DNA from: Lewinellaceae bacterium
GTDB lineage: Bacteria > Bacteroidota > Bacteroidia > Chitinophagales > Saprospiraceae
Length of the DNA stretch: 64,000 nucleotides
Assembly: GCA_020636155.1 (NCBI GenBank)
Contig: JACJYM010000003.1
Span: 186,001-250,000 of the forward strand
Direction: 5' to 3'
Shown in pieces: positions 25,728-33,933 of this stretch. Below the pieces are notes generated by a model that did no database searches, was not told the origin of the DNA, and saw only the letters and a program-made list of their open reading frames with translations. The position numbers and the translations under genes are program-made. Numbering within the stretch: position 1 is the first letter of the stretch; every line of letters begins with the position of its first letter.

Positions 25728-28349
25728 TTATTCAAATTGTATGGTGAAATTTACGAAAGGTAGAATAGGAAACAGACTTACTTTTCTGCCACGTATGGTG
25801 TTGTTTTGATTATCCTTAATGAAATAGACATAGTACGGATTCTTGCGATTATAAATGTTGTAAATACCAAAATTTAATTTCGCTGGAAGCTTATTAATTT
25901 CAAATTTATAATTTCCATTTATACTTAATTGGTGAAATGGAGGAAGTCTATAATTATTTCTAGATTCTGAGGTTATCAATGTGACGCCATTAATAATGGA
26001 TTGAAATTCAGTACCTGGAAGAGAAAATGTGTTGCCACTGACATAGGTCCAATTGATACCGAATGACAATTTTGTGTTTAGATTTTTACTTAATACTAGA
26101 TTGATATCAATGGGTCTGTCGTATTTGTATCGAAAAGTAACACCACTATTGATGTTTTTGAAAGTTCGGGTTGCCCTTGAAAACGAAAGAGAAAAAGCAC
26201 CTTTCCAGTCACCTTTATCTTTGTTTATCGATAGTTCAATTCCTTTATTATAACCATCTCCTTTATCAAGAAGAGTAGTCCATGTATCAGTTTCTACGAA
26301 TTGTGGTACTATATTTTGATCCAAAAGAATATTTGTAAAAAAATCCGTGTGAACAGTGAGTTCCGGTATATTGTAAATTTGCTTTATGTATGCCTCAATG
26401 GTATAGTTCCAGCCACTAGGTCGAGTATAATGATAAAATAAATCATACTGATAAGATTCCTGCGGTTCTATTTCGTCGGTGCTGGGTATCCATAGATCTG
26501 AAGGCAAGCCAATTCCGGGATTAACCAGAAGGTGGACATATTGTTGCATTTTACAAAAACTGGCCGCCATCATGTGGTTTTCATGAGGGATGTATTGTAA
26601 GGTAAGTCTAGGTTGCCACCCGGAATATGTTTTATTCTCTGTTTTATAAGAGGAAAAGTGAGAGCCAGCTTTTATATACAATCTTCGTGAAAAGTTATGC
26701 CTGAATTCAAAATATATACCCGATTCAATGCTTTTGTAGGATTTTTGATCGACATTATTGGTTGATTGCTGGTCAAGTATCTGTAATATCGAAGGTTTAA
26801 AAACGTGAAAAGTACTTGCAGCCCCGATACTTAATCTTGTTTTTTCACCGATATATCGGTCAATATTAAATTTGAAGGGAACGTCTACTATATCTGTATT
26901 CGTAAATGTTTCGGTAATCAGACTGTCAAGTTCATTGACTTTGGATAATGTAAATCTATTGAGTGTCTGAGCTTTATATCGTATAATACCTAGGGTAGAG
27001 CTGAGATAAGTTTTCTGATTAATAATGGTAGAATAATTGAGTACTCCAGTGGTAGTTCCCCATTTCAATTGATTATCATTTTGAGTAATGTCTACCGATT
27101 GAGTATTCGTGGGATTTATAAATCTATCGACTTCAAGGTTGTCATTACCACTGTAAACACTCAGGCTGAGCTTGGACGAGGGTGAAAGTTTCCAACTAAG
27201 TTTTCCGTAAACATCAAAATAAGAAATATCGATATTGATATCTTTATTGTATTTTTCAATGGTATTGTCTACTAAATAATTAATCCAACTTTTACGTAAG
27301 GCAAAGTTATAGGAGATTTCATTCTTTTTTATCGGGCCTTCTGTAGTTAAATTGATGCCATAAATTCCAGTCGAAATTTCTGATTTATTTTTCTCCAATG
27401 TACCATCTTTCATCATGATATTGACTACGCTACTCAGTCTTCCTGCATATCGTGCAGGCATTCCCGCTTTCATATATTGTACATTTCTAACGGCATTGTC
27501 TTGAAAAATCGAAGACAGACCTACGATATGATTGGTCTCGTACATGGGGATTCCATCCATGAGTATGAGATTGTAGTCAGGACTTGTTCCTCTTACAAAT
27601 AGGCCGGATTGTCCCTCGCCGCCACTACTCACACTCGGTAATGACTTCAACGTATTAATTATGTCTTCTTCACCAAAAATAGTGGTATTATTTTCCATTT
27701 TGTCGAGCTGAATTTGTTTGGCAAAATTCTCAACTAAATAGTTTTCGTCGGTTTTGTCAGAAATTAAAACAGGAGCTAATTCATTGTCGAATTTTAATTT
27801 GATGACATTCTTGTTTTGTAAAATATTTTTAGTGTTAAGTTTTATGTTTTTATAACCTAAACTTCGAATGTAAAATGACATCGTATCGCTGTTGGTAGAT
27901 ATGCTGTAGTATCCATTATCATTCGAAAAAAAGAAATGGTCTTCATCCGCGGATTCAATAATGACATTGCTGATGGGTTCTGATGATTCGCTATCAATGA
28001 TATAACCGCTTATTTTAACATATTTCGGTCCATCTATTGATAAAATATATTTGCCCTTTAAGGAGAAAAACTGGAAATTGTAATATTGGAATAAATCTTT
28101 AAATAGTGATTCTAAGGATTGATATTGATATTGAAAACTAAAGGGTACTTGAATGTTTTCGATTTGCGAAGGGGAATAATTAATGGGAAGGTCATATTCA
28201 TCCACAAGAATTTCGACTATGTCAGACGCCTCCTTTATTTTTGGGCTAAGACTATATGGAATCACAACGGAAGTCTTTTGGGCATCTGCACTGAAAGTAA
28301 AGACAACTATAATTACTGCAACAATAATAGACCTTAAGCTAAAATTCAT
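25728..28349 (-). CDS. TonB-dependent transducer with STN and carboxypeptidase-like N-terminal domains
   Basis: 873 residues, signal peptide ending in TFSADAQ. Residues ~30-105 are an STN domain (IVEILVDEYDLPINYSPSQI, LESLFKDLFQYYNFQF), the domain that signals to FecR. A carboxypeptidase-like regulatory domain follows (KISGYIIDSESSEPISNVII), then the plug (GGEGQSGLFVRGTSPDYNLI, GIPMYETNHIVGL, PARYAGRLSSVVNI) and the barrel. It is the outer-membrane part of a FecI/FecR/FecA-type system: the two genes upstream on the same strand are its sigma factor and FecR. Ligand unknown; large receptors of this type can take up proteins, siderophores or glycans. Confidence 0.93.
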   Translation of the reverse strand: MNFSLRSIIVAVIIVVFTFSADAQKTSVVIPYSLSPKIKEASDIVEILVDEYDLPINYSPSQIENIQVPFSFQYQYQSLESLFKDLFQYYNFQFFSLKGKYILSIDGPKYVKISGYIIDSESSEPISNVIIESADEDHFFFSNDNGYYSISTNSDTMSFYIRSLGYKNIKLNTKNILQNKNVIKLKFDNELAPVLISDKTDENYLVENFAKQIQLDKMENNTTIFGEEDIINTLKSLPSVSSGGEGQSGLFVRGTSPDYNLILMDGIPMYETNHIVGLSSIFQDNAVRNVQYMKAGMPARYAGRLSSVVNIMMKDGTLEKNKSEISTGIYGINLTTEGPIKKNEISYNFALRKSWINYLVDNTIEKYNKDINIDISYFDVYGKLSWKLSPSSKLSLSVYSGNDNLEVDRFINPTNTQSVDITQNDNQLKWGTTTGVLNYSTIINQKTYLSSTLGIIRYKAQTLNRFTLSKVNELDSLITETFTNTDIVDVPFKFNIDRYIGEKTRLSIGAASTFHVFKPSILQILDQQSTNNVDQKSYKSIESGIYFEFRHNFSRRLYIKAGSHFSSYKTENKTYSGWQPRLTLQYIPHENHMMAASFCKMQQYVHLLVNPGIGLPSDLWIPSTDEIEPQESYQYDLFYHYTRPSGWNYTIEAYIKQIYNIPELTVHTDFFTNILLDQNIVPQFVETDTWTTLLDKGDGYNKGIELSINKDKGDWKGAFSLSFSRATRTFKNINSGVTFRYKYDRPIDINLVLSKNLNTKLSFGINWTYVSGNTFSLPGTEFQSIINGVTLITSESRNNYRLPPFHQLSINGNYKFEINKLPAKLNFGIYNIYNRKNPYYVYFIKDNQNNTIRGRKVSLFPILPFVNFTIQFE

Positions 28350-28357
28350 AACAATAA

Positions 28358-29302
28358 TTACTTTTGGCTTATCAGTATTTCATCATTTTGTAACTTAAAT
28401 TCCAGATTATATATTCCTGACAAATCTGCCAATACGTTTTTAAGGTTGTCTTCGTCGAGCTTGCCTGAAAAGTTCATAGAATCAAGATTTTGATTTGAAT
28501 TATTCTGTACTTTAACATTGTAATGCTTGCCTAAATCATCCAAAACTTGAGATAGATTGGTTTTGGTATATTTTAGGGGATAGTTGAAGGCATTTTTGAG
28601 ATTGTCCGGTACATTCTTGAGAAAAACGACATTGCCGTCCGTTACCGTGACATAATCACCAGGCTTTAATTCTACTTGCACTTTATTGGTTGTCGTATAT
28701 TTAATTTTACCTTCTTTGAGGTACATTTCTTCTTTGTTCTGACTTGTAAATACACTGAATTCTGTTCCCAATACGGTAATATTTCCATGATTTAATTCTA
28801 CGACAAATGGATTTTTCGGATTTTTTGTGACATTAAAATTGGCCAATCCATTTAATCTAACCTTTCTATTGTCTAGTATTTCTAGCTTACTATTAAGTCC
28901 TATGCTTACATCTGTACCATCTGGTAATTTTTCTTCAAGGATGGTATTTGTTGCCGCCATTTCTATGTTCGGCTTTTGTTCATCGCCCATCTTATTCCAA
29001 AAGTGCGAGATACTCGTATAAGTTACAATGAAAAGAATGATCCACAAGGCATAAAGCAAATACTTCTTCCAAGATGAAGCAGGGTTTTCCATTTTTGAAT
29101 TTAATCTGTCAAAAGCGACCTCTGAGTCGAATGCCTGTAAAGTAGCACTTTGGTCAATAGAATGGTTTAAATCCTTGATTTTGTTTAATTCTTGCAAATT
29201 TTCTTTGGCCTCTTTTGACCAATCATTTAGCATAGAGACTTCTTCTTTAGAAGCATTTCCAGCAAGGATTTTATCTAAGATATTTTGTATGTTTTTATCC
29301 AT
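28358..29302 (-). CDS. FecR-family anti-sigma regulator with DUF4974 C-terminal domain
   Basis: 314 residues. The cytosolic N-terminal helical region (residues 1-~72) is followed by one inner-membrane helix (YLLYALWIILFIVTYTSI, ~80-97). The periplasmic FecR domain has EEKLPDGTDVSIGLNSKLEI, LNGLANFNVTKNPKNPFVVE and VLGTEFSVFTSQNKEEMYLK. The last ~75 residues (YPLKYTKTNLSQVLDDLGKHY...) are DUF4974, the STN-interacting domain. It would hold the sigma factor until the receptor STN domain signals ligand. Spacing to sigma (15 bases) and to the receptor (8 bases) shows an operon. Confidence 0.93.
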   Translation of the reverse strand: MDKNIQNILDKILAGNASKEEVSMLNDWSKEAKENLQELNKIKDLNHSIDQSATLQAFDSEVAFDRLNSKMENPASSWKKYLLYALWIILFIVTYTSISHFWNKMGDEQKPNIEMAATNTILEEKLPDGTDVSIGLNSKLEILDNRKVRLNGLANFNVTKNPKNPFVVELNHGNITVLGTEFSVFTSQNKEEMYLKEGKIKYTTTNKVQVELKPGDYVTVTDGNVVFLKNVPDNLKNAFNYPLKYTKTNLSQVLDDLGKHYNVKVQNNSNQNLDSMNFSGKLDEDNLKNVLADLSGIYNLEFKLQNDEILISQK

Positions 29303-29317
29303 TAGTTACTTCTGGTA

Positions 29318-29788
29318 TTACCAATTTTCCCGAAGGAATTTTAAAGCTGTTGAAATTTGATTTTCCACTGTTTTAACTGATATATTGCGTCTTTCTGCAA
29401 TTTGGCTGTAAGTTAAACCATTAATTTTATTCATAATGAATACCTCTTTGGTTTTGTGGGGTAATTGTCGTACAAGAGTATTTAACTTATTTATTTTAAT
29501 AAATTCTGCATCCAATTCTTCTTGTGATTCATGGTTATGATTTAAAGTTTCCCATTTTTCAGACCGTACTTTGTCACTACTTGTTTTACGACACCAATCG
29601 ATCCATTTGTTTTTGCAGCATGTCAAGGCATAGGCCAATTCAAAGGGTCCTTTTTGTTGCCATAATTTGAGTAACACCTCCTGAGCTACATCTTCTGACG
29701 TATCATAATCCGCTCCCAATCGCATAATATAATTACACAGTAATTGATAGTGATTGTCAAAAAAATATTTAAAACGAGTGTCTTTCAC
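29318..29788 (-). CDS. ECF sigma factor of FecI type
   Basis: 156 residues from a GTG start; the ATG two bases upstream is out of frame and followed by TGA. Sigma region 2 (NYIMRLGADYDTSEDVAQEV, LLKLWQQ) and region 4 (KEVFIMNKINGLTYSQIAERRNISVKTVENQI) are clear. It heads the FecI/FecR/receptor operon and is predicted to activate the receptor gene when FecR releases it. Confidence 0.93.
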   Translation of the reverse strand: MKDTRFKYFFDNHYQLLCNYIMRLGADYDTSEDVAQEVLLKLWQQKGPFELAYALTCCKNKWIDWCRKTSSDKVRSEKWETLNHNHESQEELDAEFIKINKLNTLVRQLPHKTKEVFIMNKINGLTYSQIAERRNISVKTVENQISTALKFLRENW

Positions 29789-29828
29789 ATTGGGAGGATT
29801 GTTATGGTAAATTTAAAAGTAATAACGA

Positions 29829-30560
29829 TTAATTGCTCATTTTGTAAGCAATTATAGCGGCTGCATTGGCAACATTGAGTGATTCCGCCATCCTTTTTTT
29901 ACTTCCTTTTATTGAAATAAAAGTTTGGATGACCTGATTCATTTTTTTACTAATTCCATGACCTTCTGATCCCAAAACTATCATGCTTTTTTCTTCAAAA
30001 GTGACATTTTCAATTTCTACTCCTGTCATATCAGCTCCGTAAATATTATAAGTAGTACTGAAATCGATGTTTTCATCATCATTAATTAGCTTGACGTTTA
30101 AAAAACTGCCCATGCTTGCTTGTATTACTTTTGGGTGGTAAAAATCTGCTGTTTCTTGATTTCTAATCAGAGTGTCGATTCCAAACCAATCAGCAATTCT
30201 TACAATGGTACCGACGTTGCCGGGATCTTGAATTCCATCCAAATAGAATATTTTATTCGCATGAGTGCTTAGTTTAAATTCTTGTTTTTTTAAAACAATA
30301 AAAACATCTGAAGGGGATTTAAGAAGAGAAATCTGTGACATTTGCTTGTTGTCAAATGCATAAATTGGGCAACCTAACGATTGCAGTTTGTCTTCTATTT
30401 CAATATTTGATTTTCTGTAAGCGATACACTCTATTTCAAATTCATTTTGATTTAGAATCATGTCAAGCATTTTATTTCCTTCCACAACGAAATTATTATA
30501 CATTTGTCGATATTTAGATTGGGAAAGTGATTTTAAATATTTTATAACGCTATTTGACAT
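29829..30560 (-). CDS. TrmH/SpoU-family RNA 2'-O-methyltransferase
   Basis: 243 residues. An N-terminal L30e-like substrate domain (KYRQMYNNFVVEGNKMLDMI) precedes a SPOUT domain with the three signature blocks: FYLDGIQDPGNVGTIVRIAD, MIVLGSEGHGIS, and MAESLNVANAAAIIAY, the trefoil-knot AdoMet site. These enzymes methylate ribose in tRNA or rRNA; this short form commonly acts on rRNA. It is divergent from the tamL gene, a pair seen in other Bacteroidota. Confidence 0.92.
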   Translation of the reverse strand: MSNSVIKYLKSLSQSKYRQMYNNFVVEGNKMLDMILNQNEFEIECIAYRKSNIEIEDKLQSLGCPIYAFDNKQMSQISLLKSPSDVFIVLKKQEFKLSTHANKIFYLDGIQDPGNVGTIVRIADWFGIDTLIRNQETADFYHPKVIQASMGSFLNVKLINDDENIDFSTTYNIYGADMTGVEIENVTFEEKSMIVLGSEGHGISKKMNQVIQTFISIKGSKKRMAESLNVANAAAIIAYKMSN

Positions 30561-30601
30561 AGATTTTTAGTTAAAAGTTGGATAAACAAGGTAAATAAAT
30601 A

Positions 30602-32938
30602 TTGCAAACATATATAATATATAGCAAAATTTGTCTTTCAGTATTGGTAATCTTTTCTTGGATTGGTTGTGGTACTTCCAAATATTTCCAAGATGGCTCT
30701 CAACTATTGACCAAATATGACGTAAAATACAAAGGAGACGAAAACATACTCAGTGATAAAGAGATAAGAGACATCGACAACTACATCTTACAAAAACCCA
30801 ATGGTAATTTCCTTGGTATCCCAAAGGAATATATTTATCTCAAAAATTCAGAAGAGGGAGATTCGTCTTGGTATAATAAATGGTTGCGAGGGATAGGTGA
30901 ACCACCTGCTGTATATGATAGCACACTTACCGAAAAAAGTGTCCTAGGAATCGGCAACTACTTGAGGAATTTAAAGGGGTTTTACAATGCAGAGGTAGAT
31001 TACCTCGAAAAACCAAATAGTTATAAAATGGGAGTCGATTACATCATCGCCCCTAAGGATCGGTACCACATCGGGTCAGTAAGCTATAGATCTACGGATA
31101 AAAATATCGTAAAGGAAATTGACCGTTTAAGAGGAACGAGTTATTTGGTGAATCAAGGCCCTATTGATTTCGAAACGTTTGAAATTGAAAAAAACCGCAT
31201 TGCATTAGCACTTCAAAATAAGGGATATGTTAACTTCTCCCCAAACTACATCGAAACTTTTGGTGTAAAAAATGACACGACTCATAATGTAGATATTTAC
31301 TTTAATGTCAATGTCCCTTCACAGGATAGCTTACACCGAAAATTCAAAGTCGGGCAAATTTGTATATATACGGATGGAGATGCCAATGCATTAGAATATG
31401 ATACATTAATTTTGGGATATAAAAAATTCCTAAAACGGACGGATAAATTTGTGGTAAAACCTAGGGTTCTAGATCAAAATATAGCCTTGATTACCGGAAA
31501 TAATGCCAGTAGGATAGCCAAGCTGAACACGATTAAATATTTATATCAATTGCCTACTTTCAGATTTGTATCCATTACAGAGCATATTGATGAAAAATTT
31601 CCCAATATTATAAATTACGACATCATTTTAAATCCACACAAATCACGATGGTTGGCAGATTTCGGGCTCAATAGTTATTTCTCGAGTGTCAATACGAGTT
31701 CGCTCGGTCGTAGATTCGTCGGGTTCTCAATTTCGACTCAATTACAAAACCGCAATCTATTTGGTGGAGGAGAATTATACACGATGAATGCAGAGACGGG
31801 TTTTGAATATGAAATAAACCCTTTTTCTCGCCGGACTTTTAACGTTAGCTTACAAAATCAAGTAAGAATCGCCGATTATAAAGATTATATGGGACTATTG
31901 CGACTCATCAATACAGTTGGTCTCATTGATGACAAGGATGAGGAGAATTTTAGAAATAATGCTGTGACTAATATCTCCCTCGGGTTTAGATACACGGATA
32001 TCAAAGATGGGTATATCATCAGTGCTTACAATGGTGGAATCAGTGTTAAGTTTGATTCAAATGGAGAAAGAAGTTACGCTTTTTCACATTTGGGATTTAA
32101 CCTGAATAATTCTGTATTGACGGATAGATTTAAAGAAAATATTGACAATAATCCATTGATTATTAAATCATTATCGCCGAATCTAATCACAGGTTTGATT
32201 CTTAAAGATTTTGGATTTACCTACAAAGAACCCAATCCAAATTATGGTGGTTCTTGGGCTATTTATTTGAATTATGAGATCTCAGGATTAGAACTTTACT
32301 TAGCAAACAAGGTGTTTTCACCAGATAGAAATTGGGTTTTTGCCAATCAATATGAGTTTTCAAAGTATAATAAGCTTGAATTTGATATCCGCCGTTATCA
32401 GTTTTTTAATAAGAAGAAACAATCTCTAGCGACGAGATTTCATGCTGGAGTAATAGTCCCTTATGGTGGTAGTGAGGCGGCACCATTTATTAAACAATTC
32501 AGTGTAGGAGGACCCAATAGTTTAAGAGGATGGCTTAATCAAGAGCTGGGCCCTGGAGGGAACACAACCACTATTAATAGTGCCAATTCCATATTTTTTC
32601 AAAAAGGTGATATTGTGTTAGAGTTTAATGCGGAATATCGTTTTGATTTGTTTTGGTTGTTGGAAGGTGCCTTGTTTTATGATACAGGCAATATATGGAC
32701 TTTGAAAGTAGATGAGCGGAATGATGCAAATTTTACCTCACATTTTCTGAAGCAGATGGCCATGGATGTGGGCTGGGGTATTCGTTTAGACATTGAGTAT
32801 TTTAACATTCGTTTTGATTTTGGTTACAAACTCAGAAGACCGTATCCTGATGATAGTGGAAAATACTTTAATTCATTAGGTACCATGTTTGAGAATATCT
32901 TCGGTACACCTCAAATAGCCATTAATTATCCATTCTAA
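30602..32938 (+). CDS. tamL: TamL, BamA/TamA-family outer-membrane lipoprotein
   Basis: 778 residues from a TTG start, because the in-frame stop lies just upstream. The N-terminus ends in a lipobox with Cys about 23 (LVIFSWIGCGTSK). Several POTRA-like domains come next (for example SVLGIGNYLRNLKGFYNAEV, VDYIIAPKDRYHIGSVSYR) and the C-terminal ~400 residues form a 16-strand Omp85 barrel with the conserved FSVGGPNSLRGW and GLRLDIEYFNIRFDFGYKLRRP-type ending (here GIRLDIEYFNIRFDFGYKLR). In this phylum TamL is lipidated and works with TamB in outer-membrane assembly and lipid transport. Confidence 0.9.
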   Translation: MQTYIIYSKICLSVLVIFSWIGCGTSKYFQDGSQLLTKYDVKYKGDENILSDKEIRDIDNYILQKPNGNFLGIPKEYIYLKNSEEGDSSWYNKWLRGIGEPPAVYDSTLTEKSVLGIGNYLRNLKGFYNAEVDYLEKPNSYKMGVDYIIAPKDRYHIGSVSYRSTDKNIVKEIDRLRGTSYLVNQGPIDFETFEIEKNRIALALQNKGYVNFSPNYIETFGVKNDTTHNVDIYFNVNVPSQDSLHRKFKVGQICIYTDGDANALEYDTLILGYKKFLKRTDKFVVKPRVLDQNIALITGNNASRIAKLNTIKYLYQLPTFRFVSITEHIDEKFPNIINYDIILNPHKSRWLADFGLNSYFSSVNTSSLGRRFVGFSISTQLQNRNLFGGGELYTMNAETGFEYEINPFSRRTFNVSLQNQVRIADYKDYMGLLRLINTVGLIDDKDEENFRNNAVTNISLGFRYTDIKDGYIISAYNGGISVKFDSNGERSYAFSHLGFNLNNSVLTDRFKENIDNNPLIIKSLSPNLITGLILKDFGFTYKEPNPNYGGSWAIYLNYEISGLELYLANKVFSPDRNWVFANQYEFSKYNKLEFDIRRYQFFNKKKQSLATRFHAGVIVPYGGSEAAPFIKQFSVGGPNSLRGWLNQELGPGGNTTTINSANSIFFQKGDIVLEFNAEYRFDLFWLLEGALFYDTGNIWTLKVDERNDANFTSHFLKQMAMDVGWGIRLDIEYFNIRFDFGYKLRRPYPDDSGKYFNSLGTMFENIFGTPQIAINYPF

Positions 32939-32997
32939 TTCATTCTACTAAACCTATTTTGGCAACTCGTGTTACAAATTATGATTGAATATTGTTA

Positions 32998-33005
32998 TAT
33001 TTTTG
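32998..33005 (+). promoter_or_regulatory. Putative -7 element (TATTTTTG) for trxA
   Basis: Exact TAnnTTTG match 16 bases upstream of the thioredoxin ATG. No TTG at 19-base spacing. Confidence 0.5.
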
Positions 33006-33021
33006 TTTCAAAATTTAGAAT

Positions 33022-33330
33022 ATGTCAGGAAAAACTAGCTTTGGCGAGCTTATCAAACAAGATCAACCAGTATTAATTGATTTTTATGCAGAATGGTGTG
33101 GTCCCTGTAAAATGATGGCACCAATACTTAAAGATGTCGCGAAAGAAGTAGGGGAGAAAGCAAAAATCGTTAAAATCGACGTGGATAAGAATCCCGCAAT
33201 TGCACAAAAGTTACAAGTAAGAGGAGTCCCTACATTGATGATATTTAGAAAAGGAGAATTAAAATGGAGGCAGTCAGGTGTTCAGACGCAAGCCAAACTC
33301 ATCCAAGAATTAAATAATGCAATGAATTAA
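33022..33330 (+). CDS. trxA: Thioredoxin
   Basis: 102 residues, the standard thioredoxin length. Active-site WCGPC with its lead FYAEWCGPCKMMAP is at residues ~23-36, and the cis-proline GVPTLMIFRKGE is present at ~72-83. It is a cytosolic disulfide reductase. It is monocistronic with a promoter 16 bases upstream and convergent with ribE (9 bases between stops). Confidence 0.95.
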   Translation: MSGKTSFGELIKQDQPVLIDFYAEWCGPCKMMAPILKDVAKEVGEKAKIVKIDVDKNPAIAQKLQVRGVPTLMIFRKGELKWRQSGVQTQAKLIQELNNAMN

Positions 33331-33339
33331 GGAGAATCC

Positions 33340-33933
33340 TTATTGTCCCCTAAGTTTTAATATTCGACTTACATACTTTCCTAGTATATCAAATTCGAGG
33401 TTGACTGTGTCACCAACATTTAATTTTCCAAAGTTTGTGTGTTCGTAAGTGTAAGGGATTATAGCGACTTGGAATGTATTTTCTGAGTTTAATATTACCG
33501 TTAAGCTCACTCCATTTATGCAAATTGAGCCTTTGTCCACGACTAATTCGGCAAATTCTGAAGGCAGCGTAAACTCATAATACCAGCTACCATCTGCTTC
33601 TGATATTTTAGTGCATTGAGTAGTGGTATCCACGTGACCTTGCACGAAATGCCCATCCAATCTTTTGTTGTTGGTTAAGCATCTTTCTATGTTTATTCGA
33701 CTGCCTATTTTCCAATGTTTTAGGTTGGTTTTATTAAGTGTCTCTTCAATGGCAGTAACCGTATACTCATTGTCAACAATCGATACGACCGTGAGACAAA
33801 CTCCATTGTGTGCGATACTTTGATCTATATAAAATTCATTAATAAAGGGACTGCGAAACGAAAAATGTATATTTCCATTCTCAACTAAAATTTTCGTAAC
33901 CTCAGCCGTATATTCAATAATTCCTGTAAACAT
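33340..33933 (-). CDS. ribE: Riboflavin synthase, alpha chain
   Basis: 197 residues with the invariant start MFTGIIEY and two lumazine-binding repeats (residues ~1-95 and ~98-190, with GVCLTVVSI / GVSLTVILN in parallel positions and DGHFVQGHVD between). It dismutates two molecules of 6,7-dimethyl-8-ribityllumazine to riboflavin. The upstream secreted protein gene ends with TAG at 33934-33936, immediately adjacent to the ribE ATG, so the two are translationally coupled. Confidence 0.95.
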   Translation of the reverse strand: MFTGIIEYTAEVTKILVENGNIHFSFRSPFINEFYIDQSIAHNGVCLTVVSIVDNEYTVTAIEETLNKTNLKHWKIGSRINIERCLTNNKRLDGHFVQGHVDTTTQCTKISEADGSWYYEFTLPSEFAELVVDKGSICINGVSLTVILNSENTFQVAIIPYTYEHTNFGKLNVGDTVNLEFDILGKYVSRILKLRGQ